Assembly (NCBI RefSeq): GCF_006345825.1
Contig: NZ_VCIX01000075.1
Coordinates: 1-64,000 of the forward strand
Source: Paenibacillus paridis
GTDB taxonomy: Bacteria > Bacillota > Bacilli > Paenibacillales > Paenibacillaceae
Length of the DNA stretch: 64,000 nucleotides
Direction: 5' to 3'
Position numbers and translations under genes: made by a program. Position 1 is the first letter of the stretch. The number at the start of each line of letters is the position of its first letter. The notes below the pieces were generated by a model. The model worked only from the letters and a program-made list of their open reading frames with translations, was not told the origin of the DNA and ran no database searches. Positions 29,107 to 36,680 of the stretch are shown piece after piece.

Positions 29107-29132
29107 AGGTCGGGAGCTGCGCTCCCGCCTTT
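29107..29132 (-). terminator. terminator downstream of the GH4 gene
   Basis: GGCGGGAGC-GCA-GCTCCCGACC on the minus strand forms a compact GC-rich hairpin followed by nine T residues. It insulates the GH4 gene from the Fur-controlled promoter. Confidence 0.9.
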
Positions 29133-29174
29133 CTGCATGGCTATAAAGAAAACGAATGTAATTAGTAACTTTTC

Positions 29175-30479
29175 TTATTTGAAGAAGTTAGGCAAATATT
29201 CTTTATTCGCCTCCAGCATCTCTTCGAGCAGCAGCTTCGCAACCGCTACGCTCGGCACGAGCGGATGATGGACGAGCGCCTGCAGTGCGATGCCCCGGTC
29301 ACCAGTGATCGCCGCTTCAATCGTAAGCGATTCGTAGGTCTTCACGGCGTGCATAAGCCCTTTGATCTGCTCGGGAACACGCTGCAGCGGAAGTGGAATC
29401 GGTCCCTGGGCTGCAACGACGCAATTCACCTCTATGCTCGCGTCCTCGGGTAAGAAAGGAAGGATTTTTCCGTTTCTTACGTTCAACGTCTGAATATCGC
29501 GTTTGTCCGTATAGAGCGCGTGCATGAGATTTACCGCCGCCTCGGAATAATACGCGCCTCCGCGCTTTTCAAGCTGTTTGGGCTTTTCGTTCAAGTTCAC
29601 GTCCTTGTAAAGCTCGAACAGCTCCTCTTCTACGCGGCTGACGACCTCCGCGCGCGTGCCGTTCTTCTCAAACGAGTCCTTCATATCCGCAAGCATCGCA
29701 TCGGTCATGTAGAAATAACGAAGATAATACGTCGGAAGCGCACCGAGCGAGCTTAGAAAATCGGCATCCCAGTCAAACGCCGTTACGTTCGTAGCCGAAT
29801 AATCGCGCCCTCCGCCAATCATTTCCTGAAGCTTGTCTTCACCTTTGACATAAGCTGCCGTCACCCAGTGCAAATGATTAATGCCTACAAATTCCGGCAA
29901 AACCTCGCTCTCGCTTACGCCGTATTCCTTGGCGAGAAACTTCTGGAAATTAATCGGCGAGTTGCAAAGGCCTACGGTTTTGACGCGGCTATGCTTTTGC
30001 ACGGCTTCCGTAACAATGCCTGCAGGGTTCGTAAAATTAAGCATCCAAGCATCCGGAGCAAGCTCTTCGATGTCTTTGCAGATGTCCAAAATAACGGGCA
30101 CCGTCCGCAGCGCCTTGAACATGCCTCCCGGTCCTGTGGTTTCCTGACCGATCACGCCATGGGAGATCGGAATATGCTCATCGCGGCGGCGCGCTTCAAG
30201 CAAGCCCACCCGCATTTGCGTAGTGACGAAGTCAGCCCCTGCAATCGCTTCTCGGCGGTCAAGCGTGAGCTTCACTTCAATCGGAACCCCAGCCTTCTCA
30301 ACCATGCGCCTCGCGAGCTCGCCTACGATGGCAAGCTTGTGCCGTCCCGCTTCAATATCGACGAGCCAAAGCTCACGGATCGGCATTTCATCATATTTTT
30401 TTATGAAACCCTCTACGATTTCAGGCGTGTATGAGGAGCCGCCGCCAATGACAGCTACCTTCAATGATTTTTTGGACAT
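29175..30479 (-). CDS. GH4 family 6-phospho-beta-glucosidase
   Basis: NAD+- and divalent-metal-dependent glycosidase that cleaves phosphorylated disaccharides. The 434-residue protein starts with the Rossmann motif KVAVIGGGSSYTPEIV. It carries the GH4 metal and substrate signatures LNFTNPAGIVTEAV, GLCNSPI and FVGINHLHWV. LicH-type 6-phospho-beta-glucosidase is the best match by motif. AGGAGG lies 8 nt upstream of the ATG. It follows an N-acetylglucosamine-kinase-type gene by 18 bp, so the real substrate may be an amino-sugar disaccharide phosphate. Confidence 0.9.
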   Translation of the reverse strand: MSKKSLKVAVIGGGSSYTPEIVEGFIKKYDEMPIRELWLVDIEAGRHKLAIVGELARRMVEKAGVPIEVKLTLDRREAIAGADFVTTQMRVGLLEARRRDEHIPISHGVIGQETTGPGGMFKALRTVPVILDICKDIEELAPDAWMLNFTNPAGIVTEAVQKHSRVKTVGLCNSPINFQKFLAKEYGVSESEVLPEFVGINHLHWVTAAYVKGEDKLQEMIGGGRDYSATNVTAFDWDADFLSSLGALPTYYLRYFYMTDAMLADMKDSFEKNGTRAEVVSRVEEELFELYKDVNLNEKPKQLEKRGGAYYSEAAVNLMHALYTDKRDIQTLNVRNGKILPFLPEDASIEVNCVVAAQGPIPLPLQRVPEQIKGLMHAVKTYESLTIEAAITGDRGIALQALVHHPLVPSVAVAKLLLEEMLEANKEYLPNFFK

Positions 30480-30497
30480 ATGATTAGCCTCCTATAG

Positions 30498-31469
30498 TTA
30501 AAATGTTATTTTTCTCAATGTCGCGTCAACGGCATCGCTGATCGTTAGACCACTGCTATCCATGGCACTCATGACAGCGCCGACAACCGGATCAACCGTT
30601 AGTTTTACCGTTCTCGCATACGGCGCAACCGTGAGCAGCTCTTCGCGGATGGCCTCAATCATATGAGGAGAGCTGCCCCGTGCGAGAACACTGCCTGTCA
30701 GCACGACATCAAATCGTTCCTGCTCCATGCCTAAACGCTTGATGAGCGCATTTGCCGCATTCGCATGCTCACGCCCAGCCTCCCGCAAAATACGGATCGC
30801 TACCGCATCCCCCTGCCCGGCTGCCTCAAACATCACCTTCGCAAGGTCTTTCGGAGGCTGCTTGCTATTGTCCAGCGCATCGTCATACATCTCTTGAACG
30901 GTCATATAACCAAGATGCTCAGGAACCAGCTCGCTTAGCAGCGTCGCCTGTTCGCGTCCTTCCCATGCCCGAATCGCGCTGCGAAAAGCATGAACCGCCA
31001 AATCGCTTCCCGAACCCCGCCCGTCTCCGAACAAGTAACCAAAACCGCCGTACTGCAGCTCTTTCCCCTCTCGGCTTCGAGCCGCCGCATTAAAGCCAGT
31101 TCCACTGATGATAACCGCGCCAAAGGATTGATTCGTCCCTGCGCGCATCCCGATCATCGTATCGCAGGCAATGGCATGCTTCGGGTAATCAAGCGATGCG
31201 ATCATCGGGCGCAATATCGCGTAATCGGGTTCCCGGTCCGCTCCGGCCAGCCCAAAATAAGCAAAATCAACTTGATCCTTCACAACTCCCGCCTCTTGCA
31301 GCGCTTGCTGGCATGCTTCGTCTATATTAAGTTTTGCTTTCTCGAAAGCGGTCTGGTGATTGCCGTTGCCGCTATGCCCCCGGCCCAGCACATGTCCTGC
31401 CTCATCGACAAGCAAAGCATGCGTCTTGCTGCCTCCCGCATCTATACCAAGAAAAATAATATCGCTCAC
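30498..31469 (-). CDS. BadF/BadG-type N-acetylglucosamine kinase-like ATPase
   Basis: ASKHA-fold sugar kinase, most likely phosphorylating N-acetylglucosamine or a related amino sugar. The 323-residue protein has the phosphate-1 motif LGIDAGGSKTHALLVDEAGH and the GYLFGDGRGSGSDLA segment typical of GlcNAc-kinase-like members. The start is GTG at 31467-31469. The only nearby site, AAGGAG, ends about 2 nt from the GTG, which is unusually tight. It heads a two-gene operon with the GH4 glycosidase. Confidence 0.85.
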   Translation of the reverse strand: MSDIIFLGIDAGGSKTHALLVDEAGHVLGRGHSGNGNHQTAFEKAKLNIDEACQQALQEAGVVKDQVDFAYFGLAGADREPDYAILRPMIASLDYPKHAIACDTMIGMRAGTNQSFGAVIISGTGFNAAARSREGKELQYGGFGYLFGDGRGSGSDLAVHAFRSAIRAWEGREQATLLSELVPEHLGYMTVQEMYDDALDNSKQPPKDLAKVMFEAAGQGDAVAIRILREAGREHANAANALIKRLGMEQERFDVVLTGSVLARGSSPHMIEAIREELLTVAPYARTVKLTVDPVVGAVMSAMDSSGLTISDAVDATLRKITF

Positions 31470-31512
31470 GCTCCTTGTTCAAATGATCCATAAGCTAATC
31501 ATAAAATAAAAA

Positions 31513-31543
31513 ACATCGTTCTTCTAATGAAAAAGAACGATGT
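31513..31543 (-). terminator. terminator of the AraC-family gene
   Basis: ACATCGTTCTT and AAGAACGATGT form an 11-bp stem with a 9-nt loop, followed on the minus strand by six T residues. It separates the regulator from the kinase/GH4 pair. Confidence 0.9.
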
Positions 31544-31565
31544 TCTGATACTATCTTACTGTTTT

Positions 31566-32417
31566 TTAGGTTCTGAGCTCCGAAGGCAGCTTGCCTACAT
31601 GCTGCTTGAACAGCCGATTGAAATTAGACAAGTTGCGAAAGCCGCATTCTTCCGCTACTTCTATTATCTTTTTATCCGTAGCTTCCAAGAGATGGGCTGC
31701 CTGCGATAGCCTGAGCTGGATTAGATAGTCCATAGGAGAGGTGCCCACTACCTGTGTAAATAACGAGCTGAACCTAGAAGCGCTTAAATGAGCGCCTTCG
31801 GCCAGCTCTCCCAGCGTCCAAGGATACGAGATATCTTCCTCCATTTGGTGCAGAACAGCACGAATGACGTCCATGCCTCTTGTATGCTGAGCTTTAATCG
31901 TATCTTTCTTGGAAAAGTAACGGTTAACGAGTGCCAGAAATTGAATAAGCTGCGCTCTCACCACAACCTCGAAATAGGGTTCCTTGCGTGCGTACTCCTC
32001 CTCCATGCCAGATAGCATGCTCACAACGCGCCTGTGCATGGGATTATCTCGATCAAGCACATTATCGAAGCGGTTCCCAGTCTCGCGGAACGGGACCAGA
32101 AGCTCGGGTGCGTAGCGCTGCTCCAAAGCCAGATAGCCCGGATCGAACATTACAATGCTCATGACCAGCTCCTCAGCCTCAAAAGCACGGTGCAAATCAT
32201 TGGAATGAATGAGTACCAAATCGCCTTGCTGAAATTCATAACGGTTCCCATTGATTAAATAGTAGCCGCTGCCTTTTTGAATATAGTTAATTTCGAGCGC
32301 CGTATGCCAGTGCAGTCTCTGAAAGGTAGGCGTGACCCCCTTCGACTCTGATATCACCATCGGAAAAGCCTGCGGCAGCACGATTTCATCTTTGCTAATG
32401 GAAGGATGCAGCTTCAT
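31566..32417 (-). CDS. AraC-family regulator with cupin sensor domain
   Basis: The N-terminal cupin domain (residues about 15-100, LHWHTALEINYIQKGSGYYLINGNRYEFQQGDLVLI) should bind a small sugar-like effector. The C-terminal double helix-turn-helix (about 185-283) has LGELAEGAHLSASRFSSLFTQVVGTSPMDYLIQLRLSQAAHLL and the second recognition element CGFRNLSNFNRLFKQHVG. I start at the ATG at 32415-32417 with GAGGAGG 6 nt upstream. It lies directly upstream of the kinase/GH4 operon on the same strand and probably controls it. Confidence 0.88.
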   Translation of the reverse strand: MKLHPSISKDEIVLPQAFPMVISESKGVTPTFQRLHWHTALEINYIQKGSGYYLINGNRYEFQQGDLVLIHSNDLHRAFEAEELVMSIVMFDPGYLALEQRYAPELLVPFRETGNRFDNVLDRDNPMHRRVVSMLSGMEEEYARKEPYFEVVVRAQLIQFLALVNRYFSKKDTIKAQHTRGMDVIRAVLHQMEEDISYPWTLGELAEGAHLSASRFSSLFTQVVGTSPMDYLIQLRLSQAAHLLEATDKKIIEVAEECGFRNLSNFNRLFKQHVGKLPSELRT

Positions 32418-32431
32418 GGTGACCTCCTCAA

Positions 32432-32491
32432 AAGTTTGCGCATGCAAACTTGGCTTCGTAAGCGTACTCTTAAGTTTGCGTATGCAAACTT
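32432..32491. promoter_or_regulatory. twin 20-bp palindromic operators in the AraC-gene leader
   Basis: AAGTTTGC-N4-GCAAACTT occurs at 32432-32451 and again at 32472-32491, with centres exactly 40 bp apart (about four helical turns). Both lie between the predicted -10 element and the AraC ribosome binding site. Two identical dyads in phase suggest cooperative binding by a dimeric repressor, or autoregulation. Confidence 0.75.
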
Positions 32492-32521
32492 GGCCTCACA
32501 TGCGTAGATATGCCTCCTCAA

Positions 32522-32549
32522 ATTATAGCAGAGCTGTGTTCATTGACAA
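32522..32549 (-). promoter_or_regulatory. promoter of the AraC-family gene
   Basis: On the minus strand TTGTCA (32544-32549) and TATAAT (32522-32527) are separated by 16 nt. The twin dyads start about 31 nt downstream of the -10. Confidence 0.65.
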
Positions 32550-32572
32550 TATCTGTAGACCCGCGCTAATGT
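32543..32572 (+). promoter_or_regulatory. promoter of the TetR-family gene
   Basis: On the plus strand TTGACA (32543-32548) is followed after 18 nt by TAATGT (32567-32572). It overlaps the divergent AraC promoter, so the two genes may compete for polymerase. Confidence 0.55.
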
Positions 32573-32573
32573 G

Positions 32574-32600
32574 TAACCAACGGTTACTAACCAATGGTAA
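32574..32600. promoter_or_regulatory. probable TetR operator (autoregulatory)
   Basis: TAACCAACGGTTA (32574-32586) and TAACCAATGGTAA (32588-32600) are two adjacent short dyads with a 14-bp period. They sit right at the predicted start of the TetR transcript, as expected for self-repression. Confidence 0.65.
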
Positions 32601-32640
32601 TATTCTATTAGGAGGCGTCCCCATCGTTACTAAAAAAGAA

Positions 32641-33261
32641 ATGCGGTCCGAGGAAACGAAACGGTCGATTATTGCTGCGGCAGAGAAGCTGTTCCATGAA
32701 CGAGGCTACGGTTCTGTTACAATTAGAGAGATTGCCAAGGAGGCGGGCTGCTCCCATACGACGATCTATATCTATTTCCAGGATAAAGAAGCTTTGCTTC
32801 ACGCCTTGTCTATGGCGCCTCTGCAGCAGCTTATAGGCACACTTGAGGCCCTTGTGGCTGATGCCTTCCTGTCCTCCGATCAGAAGCTGCTGCGCTTAAA
32901 CGCCCAATTCATCCAGTTTTGTTTGGATAACAAGAGCATGTATGCGATCTTTTTTGAATCCAATGCCGTTAGGGCCAGTGAAGAAAATCCTGAGCTTCCG
33001 ATCCACCGGCTGCGCAATCAAATGTTCAACATTATTGATCAGTTGCTGGGAACACAATTGAACCTTCCTGAGGGAGAACAGCTGCTTAATTGCTCTCGCA
33101 TTTATTTCTACATGCTGCGCGGCATCGTAGGAACGTATTCCAATTCGGAGGAGAGCGTTGAATCGATTATGGGACGCCTGTCTACCGCATTCGACCACGC
33201 CTTCGAGGCGTTGATGCTGGGGTTTGGCATACAGCTACAGGAAAGAAAAAATGAGCGATAA
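32641..33261 (+). CDS. TetR/AcrR-family transcriptional regulator
   Basis: DNA-binding repressor; ligand unknown. The helix-turn-helix is residues about 10-55 (IIAAAEKLFHERGYGSVTIREIAKEAGCSHTTIYIYFQDKEALL). The C-terminal about 150 residues are a helical ligand domain. The start is uncertain. The ATG at 32641 is 25 nt from the only good site, AGGAGG (32610-32615). The codon at ideal distance is ATC at 32622, an extremely rare initiator. The open frame continues upstream into the AraC gene but without support. Confidence 0.82.
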   Translation: MRSEETKRSIIAAAEKLFHERGYGSVTIREIAKEAGCSHTTIYIYFQDKEALLHALSMAPLQQLIGTLEALVADAFLSSDQKLLRLNAQFIQFCLDNKSMYAIFFESNAVRASEENPELPIHRLRNQMFNIIDQLLGTQLNLPEGEQLLNCSRIYFYMLRGIVGTYSNSEESVESIMGRLSTAFDHAFEALMLGFGIQLQERKNER

Positions 33262-33329
33262 GCTTTCAGCCTGTGCTTCGTATCCGATTATTTTCCCCTT
33301 TAAATAAGATGCTTTTCTGGCGAAGCCCA

Positions 33330-33378
33330 AAAAGCCCCTTCGTTGCAGCTGCTATGCTGACGGGAGGGCTTTTTTTAT
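33330..33378 (+). terminator. terminator of the TetR-family gene
   Basis: AAAAGCCC and GGGCTTTTTTT enclose a loop with a second CAGCTG-centred dyad, and a T-run follows. It lies about 70 bp after the stop. Confidence 0.75.
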
Positions 33379-33418
33379 TTTGGCAACTTCACTGGTTGAA
33401 TGCTGCGGAATTTATCTC

Positions 33419-33478
33419 TTGACATAACATTCCAAATCAAATACATTATATACATCAAATAGATATATCAACTTGATA
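33419..33478 (+). promoter_or_regulatory. PadR-gene promoter with candidate operator
   Basis: TTGACA (33419-33424) is followed after 17 nt by TACATT (33442-33447). An imperfect dyad TATCAACTTGATA (33466-33478) flanked by ATACAT elements overlies the early transcribed region. PadR proteins bind ATGTAT/ATACAT-type dyads, so self-repression is plausible. Confidence 0.55.
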
Positions 33479-33495
33479 CATGAGAGGGATTTTAT

Positions 33496-34020
33496 ATGAT
33501 TGAGCTTGTTACGTTAGGCATGTTGATGCAAGGAAAGATGAGTGGGTACGATATCAAAAAAATTACCGAACAATCGGTGGGCATTTTCTACAAAATGAGC
33601 TATGGCAGCCTGTATCCCGCGCTGAAGCGGCTCGTACAAAGCGCCTTCGTAACTGAAGAGGAGACCAACGACAGCAAGAACAAAAAAATATACAGCATCA
33701 CCGACCGAGGCCGCGCCCATTTCATGCAATGGCTTGGCGAGCCGCTTCAAGCGAATAAACGGGAATATCTCATCAAAATATTTTTTTATGATTATTTGGA
33801 TGAACCAACCAAAAAACAGAATTTAATGGCCTATCAGCAAAACATCGCACGCCATATTGCCCAAATGGAAGTTGTGCAGGGCATCGTTTCCAAGGAGCTC
33901 GAGCAGCTCGAAAATAAGGATCAATACTACTACCGCGTATCCGTCATGCATTACGGATTGGATTTTTTCAAAATGGAAAATGAATGGCTAAAAAAAATAA
34001 TCGAAAAAGAGGAACTATAA
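33496..34020 (+). CDS. PadR-family transcriptional regulator
   Basis: Winged-helix repressor. The N-terminal domain (residues 1-80, LGMLMQGKMSGYDIKKITEQSVGIFYKMSYGSLYPALKRLVQSAFV) is a textbook PadR fold. The C-terminal helices (about 95-174) fit the Vir-type PadR dimerisation domain. GAGAGGG precedes the ATG. The stop is directly followed by the ATG of a CPBP protease gene, so the two form one operon. The PadR probably controls the protease gene and itself. Confidence 0.9.
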   Translation: MIELVTLGMLMQGKMSGYDIKKITEQSVGIFYKMSYGSLYPALKRLVQSAFVTEEETNDSKNKKIYSITDRGRAHFMQWLGEPLQANKREYLIKIFFYDYLDEPTKKQNLMAYQQNIARHIAQMEVVQGIVSKELEQLENKDQYYYRVSVMHYGLDFFKMENEWLKKIIEKEEL

Positions 34021-34773
34021 ATGATTAAACCCGACAGCTTTACCGTAAAAAGACCGCTAATCGCCATTATCCTGATCGAGCTGATGCTCATGATTTTTGT
34101 CGCTGGAGGCAGCGCCTATGTATCCATTGCCGAGCTCACCCATCCGCTTGCGCCATTTCTCGGATTTATCCCGATTGCCCTGTTCCTGCTCGTCTACCTT
34201 TCGGTCAAAAAACGTTGGAGCACCTTCTATTTCAGCAGCCTATCCAAACTAACGAAGCGGCAATGGCTCGAGTACCTGCCTCTGCTTCTGGTCTTGATCG
34301 TTTTGGTTATCGGCAACAAGGGCTTTCAGCTTGAGTCCTTCTCCTTTTTTGCTTATTTGCTGCTTTCTCAAATTTTCTTGGTCGGTTTTGTGGAAGAAAC
34401 ATTATTCCGGGGAATGATACTGCGGATTCTGATGCCAAAAGGGAAAGCTTTTGCCATTGTGGTGTCCAGCGCTTTGTTCGGCGTCACGCATGCCTTACAG
34501 GCACTTAGCGGCCAGTCCCTAGAGGACACCATTTTGCAAATCGTGTACGCGTTTATTCTCGGATTTGTTCTGACGATGCTGGTCGTACGAAACCGTGCCA
34601 TTTTGCTGACCATTCTGTTCCACGGCTTGCATAACTTCCTGAACTTTACCGGCAATACGCCGAGCACACACCTCTATGACTATCTCGTGCTGGCGATTCT
34701 TCTTGCGCAATTGCTATGGCTGCTCTCCTCTTCGAAAAAAAGCTCTGCGGCTTCGGATGGGATCTACGCGTAG
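34021..34773 (+). CDS. CPBP-family intramembrane metalloprotease
   Basis: Predicted CAAX-protease/bacteriocin-processing (Abi) family membrane protease. The 250-residue protein has about seven hydrophobic segments. The catalytic motifs are VEETLFRGMIL (EExxxR), FGVTHAL and LFHGLHNFLNF. GAGGAA near the end of padR acts as its ribosome binding site. Members of this family confer bacteriocin immunity or process membrane peptides; no bacteriocin gene is visible here, so the target is open. Confidence 0.88.
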   Translation: MIKPDSFTVKRPLIAIILIELMLMIFVAGGSAYVSIAELTHPLAPFLGFIPIALFLLVYLSVKKRWSTFYFSSLSKLTKRQWLEYLPLLLVLIVLVIGNKGFQLESFSFFAYLLLSQIFLVGFVEETLFRGMILRILMPKGKAFAIVVSSALFGVTHALQALSGQSLEDTILQIVYAFILGFVLTMLVVRNRAILLTILFHGLHNFLNFTGNTPSTHLYDYLVLAILLAQLLWLLSSSKKSSAASDGIYA

Positions 34774-34820
34774 AACGAGAGTTGTTCATGTAAACCAATT
34801 ATCCATTTCAAAAGAATGCC

Positions 34821-34859
34821 AAAAAACTGCGGACCGAATGAACGGTGCCGCAGTTTTTT
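34821..34859. terminator. bidirectional terminator after the CPBP gene
   Basis: AAAAAACTGCGG and CCGCAGTTTTTT form a stem with A- and T-runs on both sides. It lies between the converging CPBP and AraC/binding-domain genes. Confidence 0.85.
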
Positions 34860-34964
34860 GAAATTACACTCAGTTTGCACTGTAAGCCTTGTACTATATT
34901 CAATCGCTTATTCAACCCCATTTGACGGCGCCTTATTTTTTCAAAGAATACGTTTCTATACGTT

Positions 34965-36578
34965 TCATTGTTCGAAATATAGGTTGATCCCTTCATCCAA
35001 TTGTCCGGAAAGCGATAATACATCATAAAAAATCCATTTTTCAGGATCCATGTTTTGCACCTTGCCTTGACGTACAGCTGCCAACTGCCTCCATACTGGA
35101 TTTTTCTGCAATTGCTGATACGTTAAAGCAGCTTCCGCCCCATATACAATAATAAATAACCGGTCAGCTTCATATTGACGGAGCTGCTCGACCGTTACCC
35201 TCCTACCGTACTGGTTAGGATGTTCCACTAGCAAATTTTGCACAAGCGGAGGTGGCTGTAAACCGAACGAACGATACATAACCTCACCCACATTGCGGTC
35301 CCCTAGCACAAATATCTCTTTCCCTTCGATCAAGATAAGGCCAACGGTCTCATTTGTATTGATATAGGGCTTGATCCGCCGATACGCCACCTCTCGCTGC
35401 AACTCGTAGCCGTCAACCCAGCTCTGTGCTTGCTTCCGCATCCCAAGTAAATCTCCGATTGCTTGCAAATGCTCCGTCGCATGCAATCCCATCCATGGTA
35501 TCGTTGCAATCGGAGCTATGCGTTCCAACTGTTGTTGTATTTCATGCTCTAATGTGTCGCAACTAATAATGAGATCAGGTTTTAGCGCATTCATTTTGTC
35601 ATAGTAAAGAGTGGATTTATCCCCGATACTCGTAATGTTTCCGCCTAACCGTTGAGCATAATAACCCAAATGATAGGCAGGCGCACCTATCGGTTTTATG
35701 CCGAGCGCCAGCAGCGTACATACATAACTCATGGACATAATTTTATACTGGCGCGTGTTTACATATACTCGCGGCGGTACGCCTGCTATCTGTTTGAAAC
35801 GGCGATTAAAATAATAGCTGTCGCGGTACCCAACCTGCTCTGCAATTTCAGCAAGCGACTGCCTGGAAACAATCAGCAGTTCCTTGGCCTTGCGTATACG
35901 CAGCGCGGATATATAATCGTGAGGCGTTACGCCTGTCATTTTTTTAAATAAAACATTATATTGCTTGACGCCGATCCCGGCCCGCTCAGCTAGCTGTTGC
36001 GTGCTTATTTCCTGATTGTAATGGTCATTTAAAAAAGAAACGGTCCGTTCCACGGCTTGCATGGAGGTAATCGTTTCAGATACAGCCGTATTTTGCTTTA
36101 GCAATGCATGCATTAGCTTCTGGAATCGAAAATAATAATGAAGCTGATCTTCCTCGCTTTCAGGATTTTTTATAGCCATCAGCTTGCGCATTACGCCAAG
36201 CGTACGATCGAAAGAATCCATTATGATTTCGCGATTTAAAAACTGAAGCGGCCGGTTACTGTTAGGCTGAGCCTCAATGATATCAAAGGTCATGCACATA
36301 TAATGCATGTCCTTCTCCGCTTCTCCGATTGATGCGATGACAAGTTTGGCATCAGGCGCTATGGCATAACCGCTTCCAATGGTAACGTCATAACGGTTGT
36401 CGTTTATATATAAGCAGCCTGAGCCGCTAGATATAACAATCAGCCTGTAGCTCAAACTGACTACAGAGGGTGTCTGGAGAATATTGTTGTCTTCTACCGA
36501 TACAATATCAAGCAACCTAAAAAAATATGAATGAAAAGGAGCCGGTTGGTAATTCCTATTTGAAACGCTGCTAGTCAT
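34965..36578 (-). CDS. AraC-family regulator fused to a siderophore-binding domain (Btr-like)
   Basis: A 537-residue regulator with three parts: an N-terminal cupin-like region (about 10-130), an AraC double helix-turn-helix (about 170-270; QLAERAGIGVKQYNVLFKKMTGVTPHDYI, VGYRDSYYFNRRFKQIAGVPP), and a class III periplasmic-binding domain (about 280-537; MNALKPDLIISCDTLEHEIQQQL). This layout matches B. subtilis Btr, which senses ferric bacillibactin in the cytoplasm and activates its uptake genes. A Fur box lies 27 bp upstream of the start. It probably activates the adjacent siderophore lipoprotein gene. Confidence 0.9.
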   Translation of the reverse strand: MTSSVSNRNYQPAPFHSYFFRLLDIVSVEDNNILQTPSVVSLSYRLIVISSGSGCLYINDNRYDVTIGSGYAIAPDAKLVIASIGEAEKDMHYMCMTFDIIEAQPNSNRPLQFLNREIIMDSFDRTLGVMRKLMAIKNPESEEDQLHYYFRFQKLMHALLKQNTAVSETITSMQAVERTVSFLNDHYNQEISTQQLAERAGIGVKQYNVLFKKMTGVTPHDYISALRIRKAKELLIVSRQSLAEIAEQVGYRDSYYFNRRFKQIAGVPPRVYVNTRQYKIMSMSYVCTLLALGIKPIGAPAYHLGYYAQRLGGNITSIGDKSTLYYDKMNALKPDLIISCDTLEHEIQQQLERIAPIATIPWMGLHATEHLQAIGDLLGMRKQAQSWVDGYELQREVAYRRIKPYINTNETVGLILIEGKEIFVLGDRNVGEVMYRSFGLQPPPLVQNLLVEHPNQYGRRVTVEQLRQYEADRLFIIVYGAEAALTYQQLQKNPVWRQLAAVRQGKVQNMDPEKWIFYDVLSLSGQLDEGINLYFEQ

Positions 36579-36604
36579 CGAGTCATGGACTCCTCCTACA
36601 TTTG

Positions 36605-36624
36605 TTGAGAATCATTATCACTAT
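36605..36624. promoter_or_regulatory. Fur box upstream of the AraC/binding-domain regulator
   Basis: TTGAGAATCATTATCACTAT matches the Fur consensus over both half-sites. It lies between the terminator of the upstream lipoprotein gene and the regulator's start, so iron should repress the regulator independently. Confidence 0.85.
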
Positions 36625-36634
36625 TTTAATTGAA

Positions 36635-36679
36635 AAAGAAGAAGCCAGTCAACCCATGAGGTTCACTAGCTTCTTCTTT
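36635..36679 (-). terminator. terminator of the second siderophore lipoprotein gene
   Basis: AAAGAAGAAGC and GCTTCTTCTTT form an 11-bp stem, with AGT/ACT extending it. On the minus strand TTTTTC follows. It starts immediately after the stop codon. Confidence 0.85.
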
Positions 36680-36680
36680 G

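Noticed and set aside
32332..32640. N-terminal extension of the TetR-family gene
   Set aside because: The open frame reaches back into the AraC gene and across both promoters, so it cannot be on the TetR transcript.
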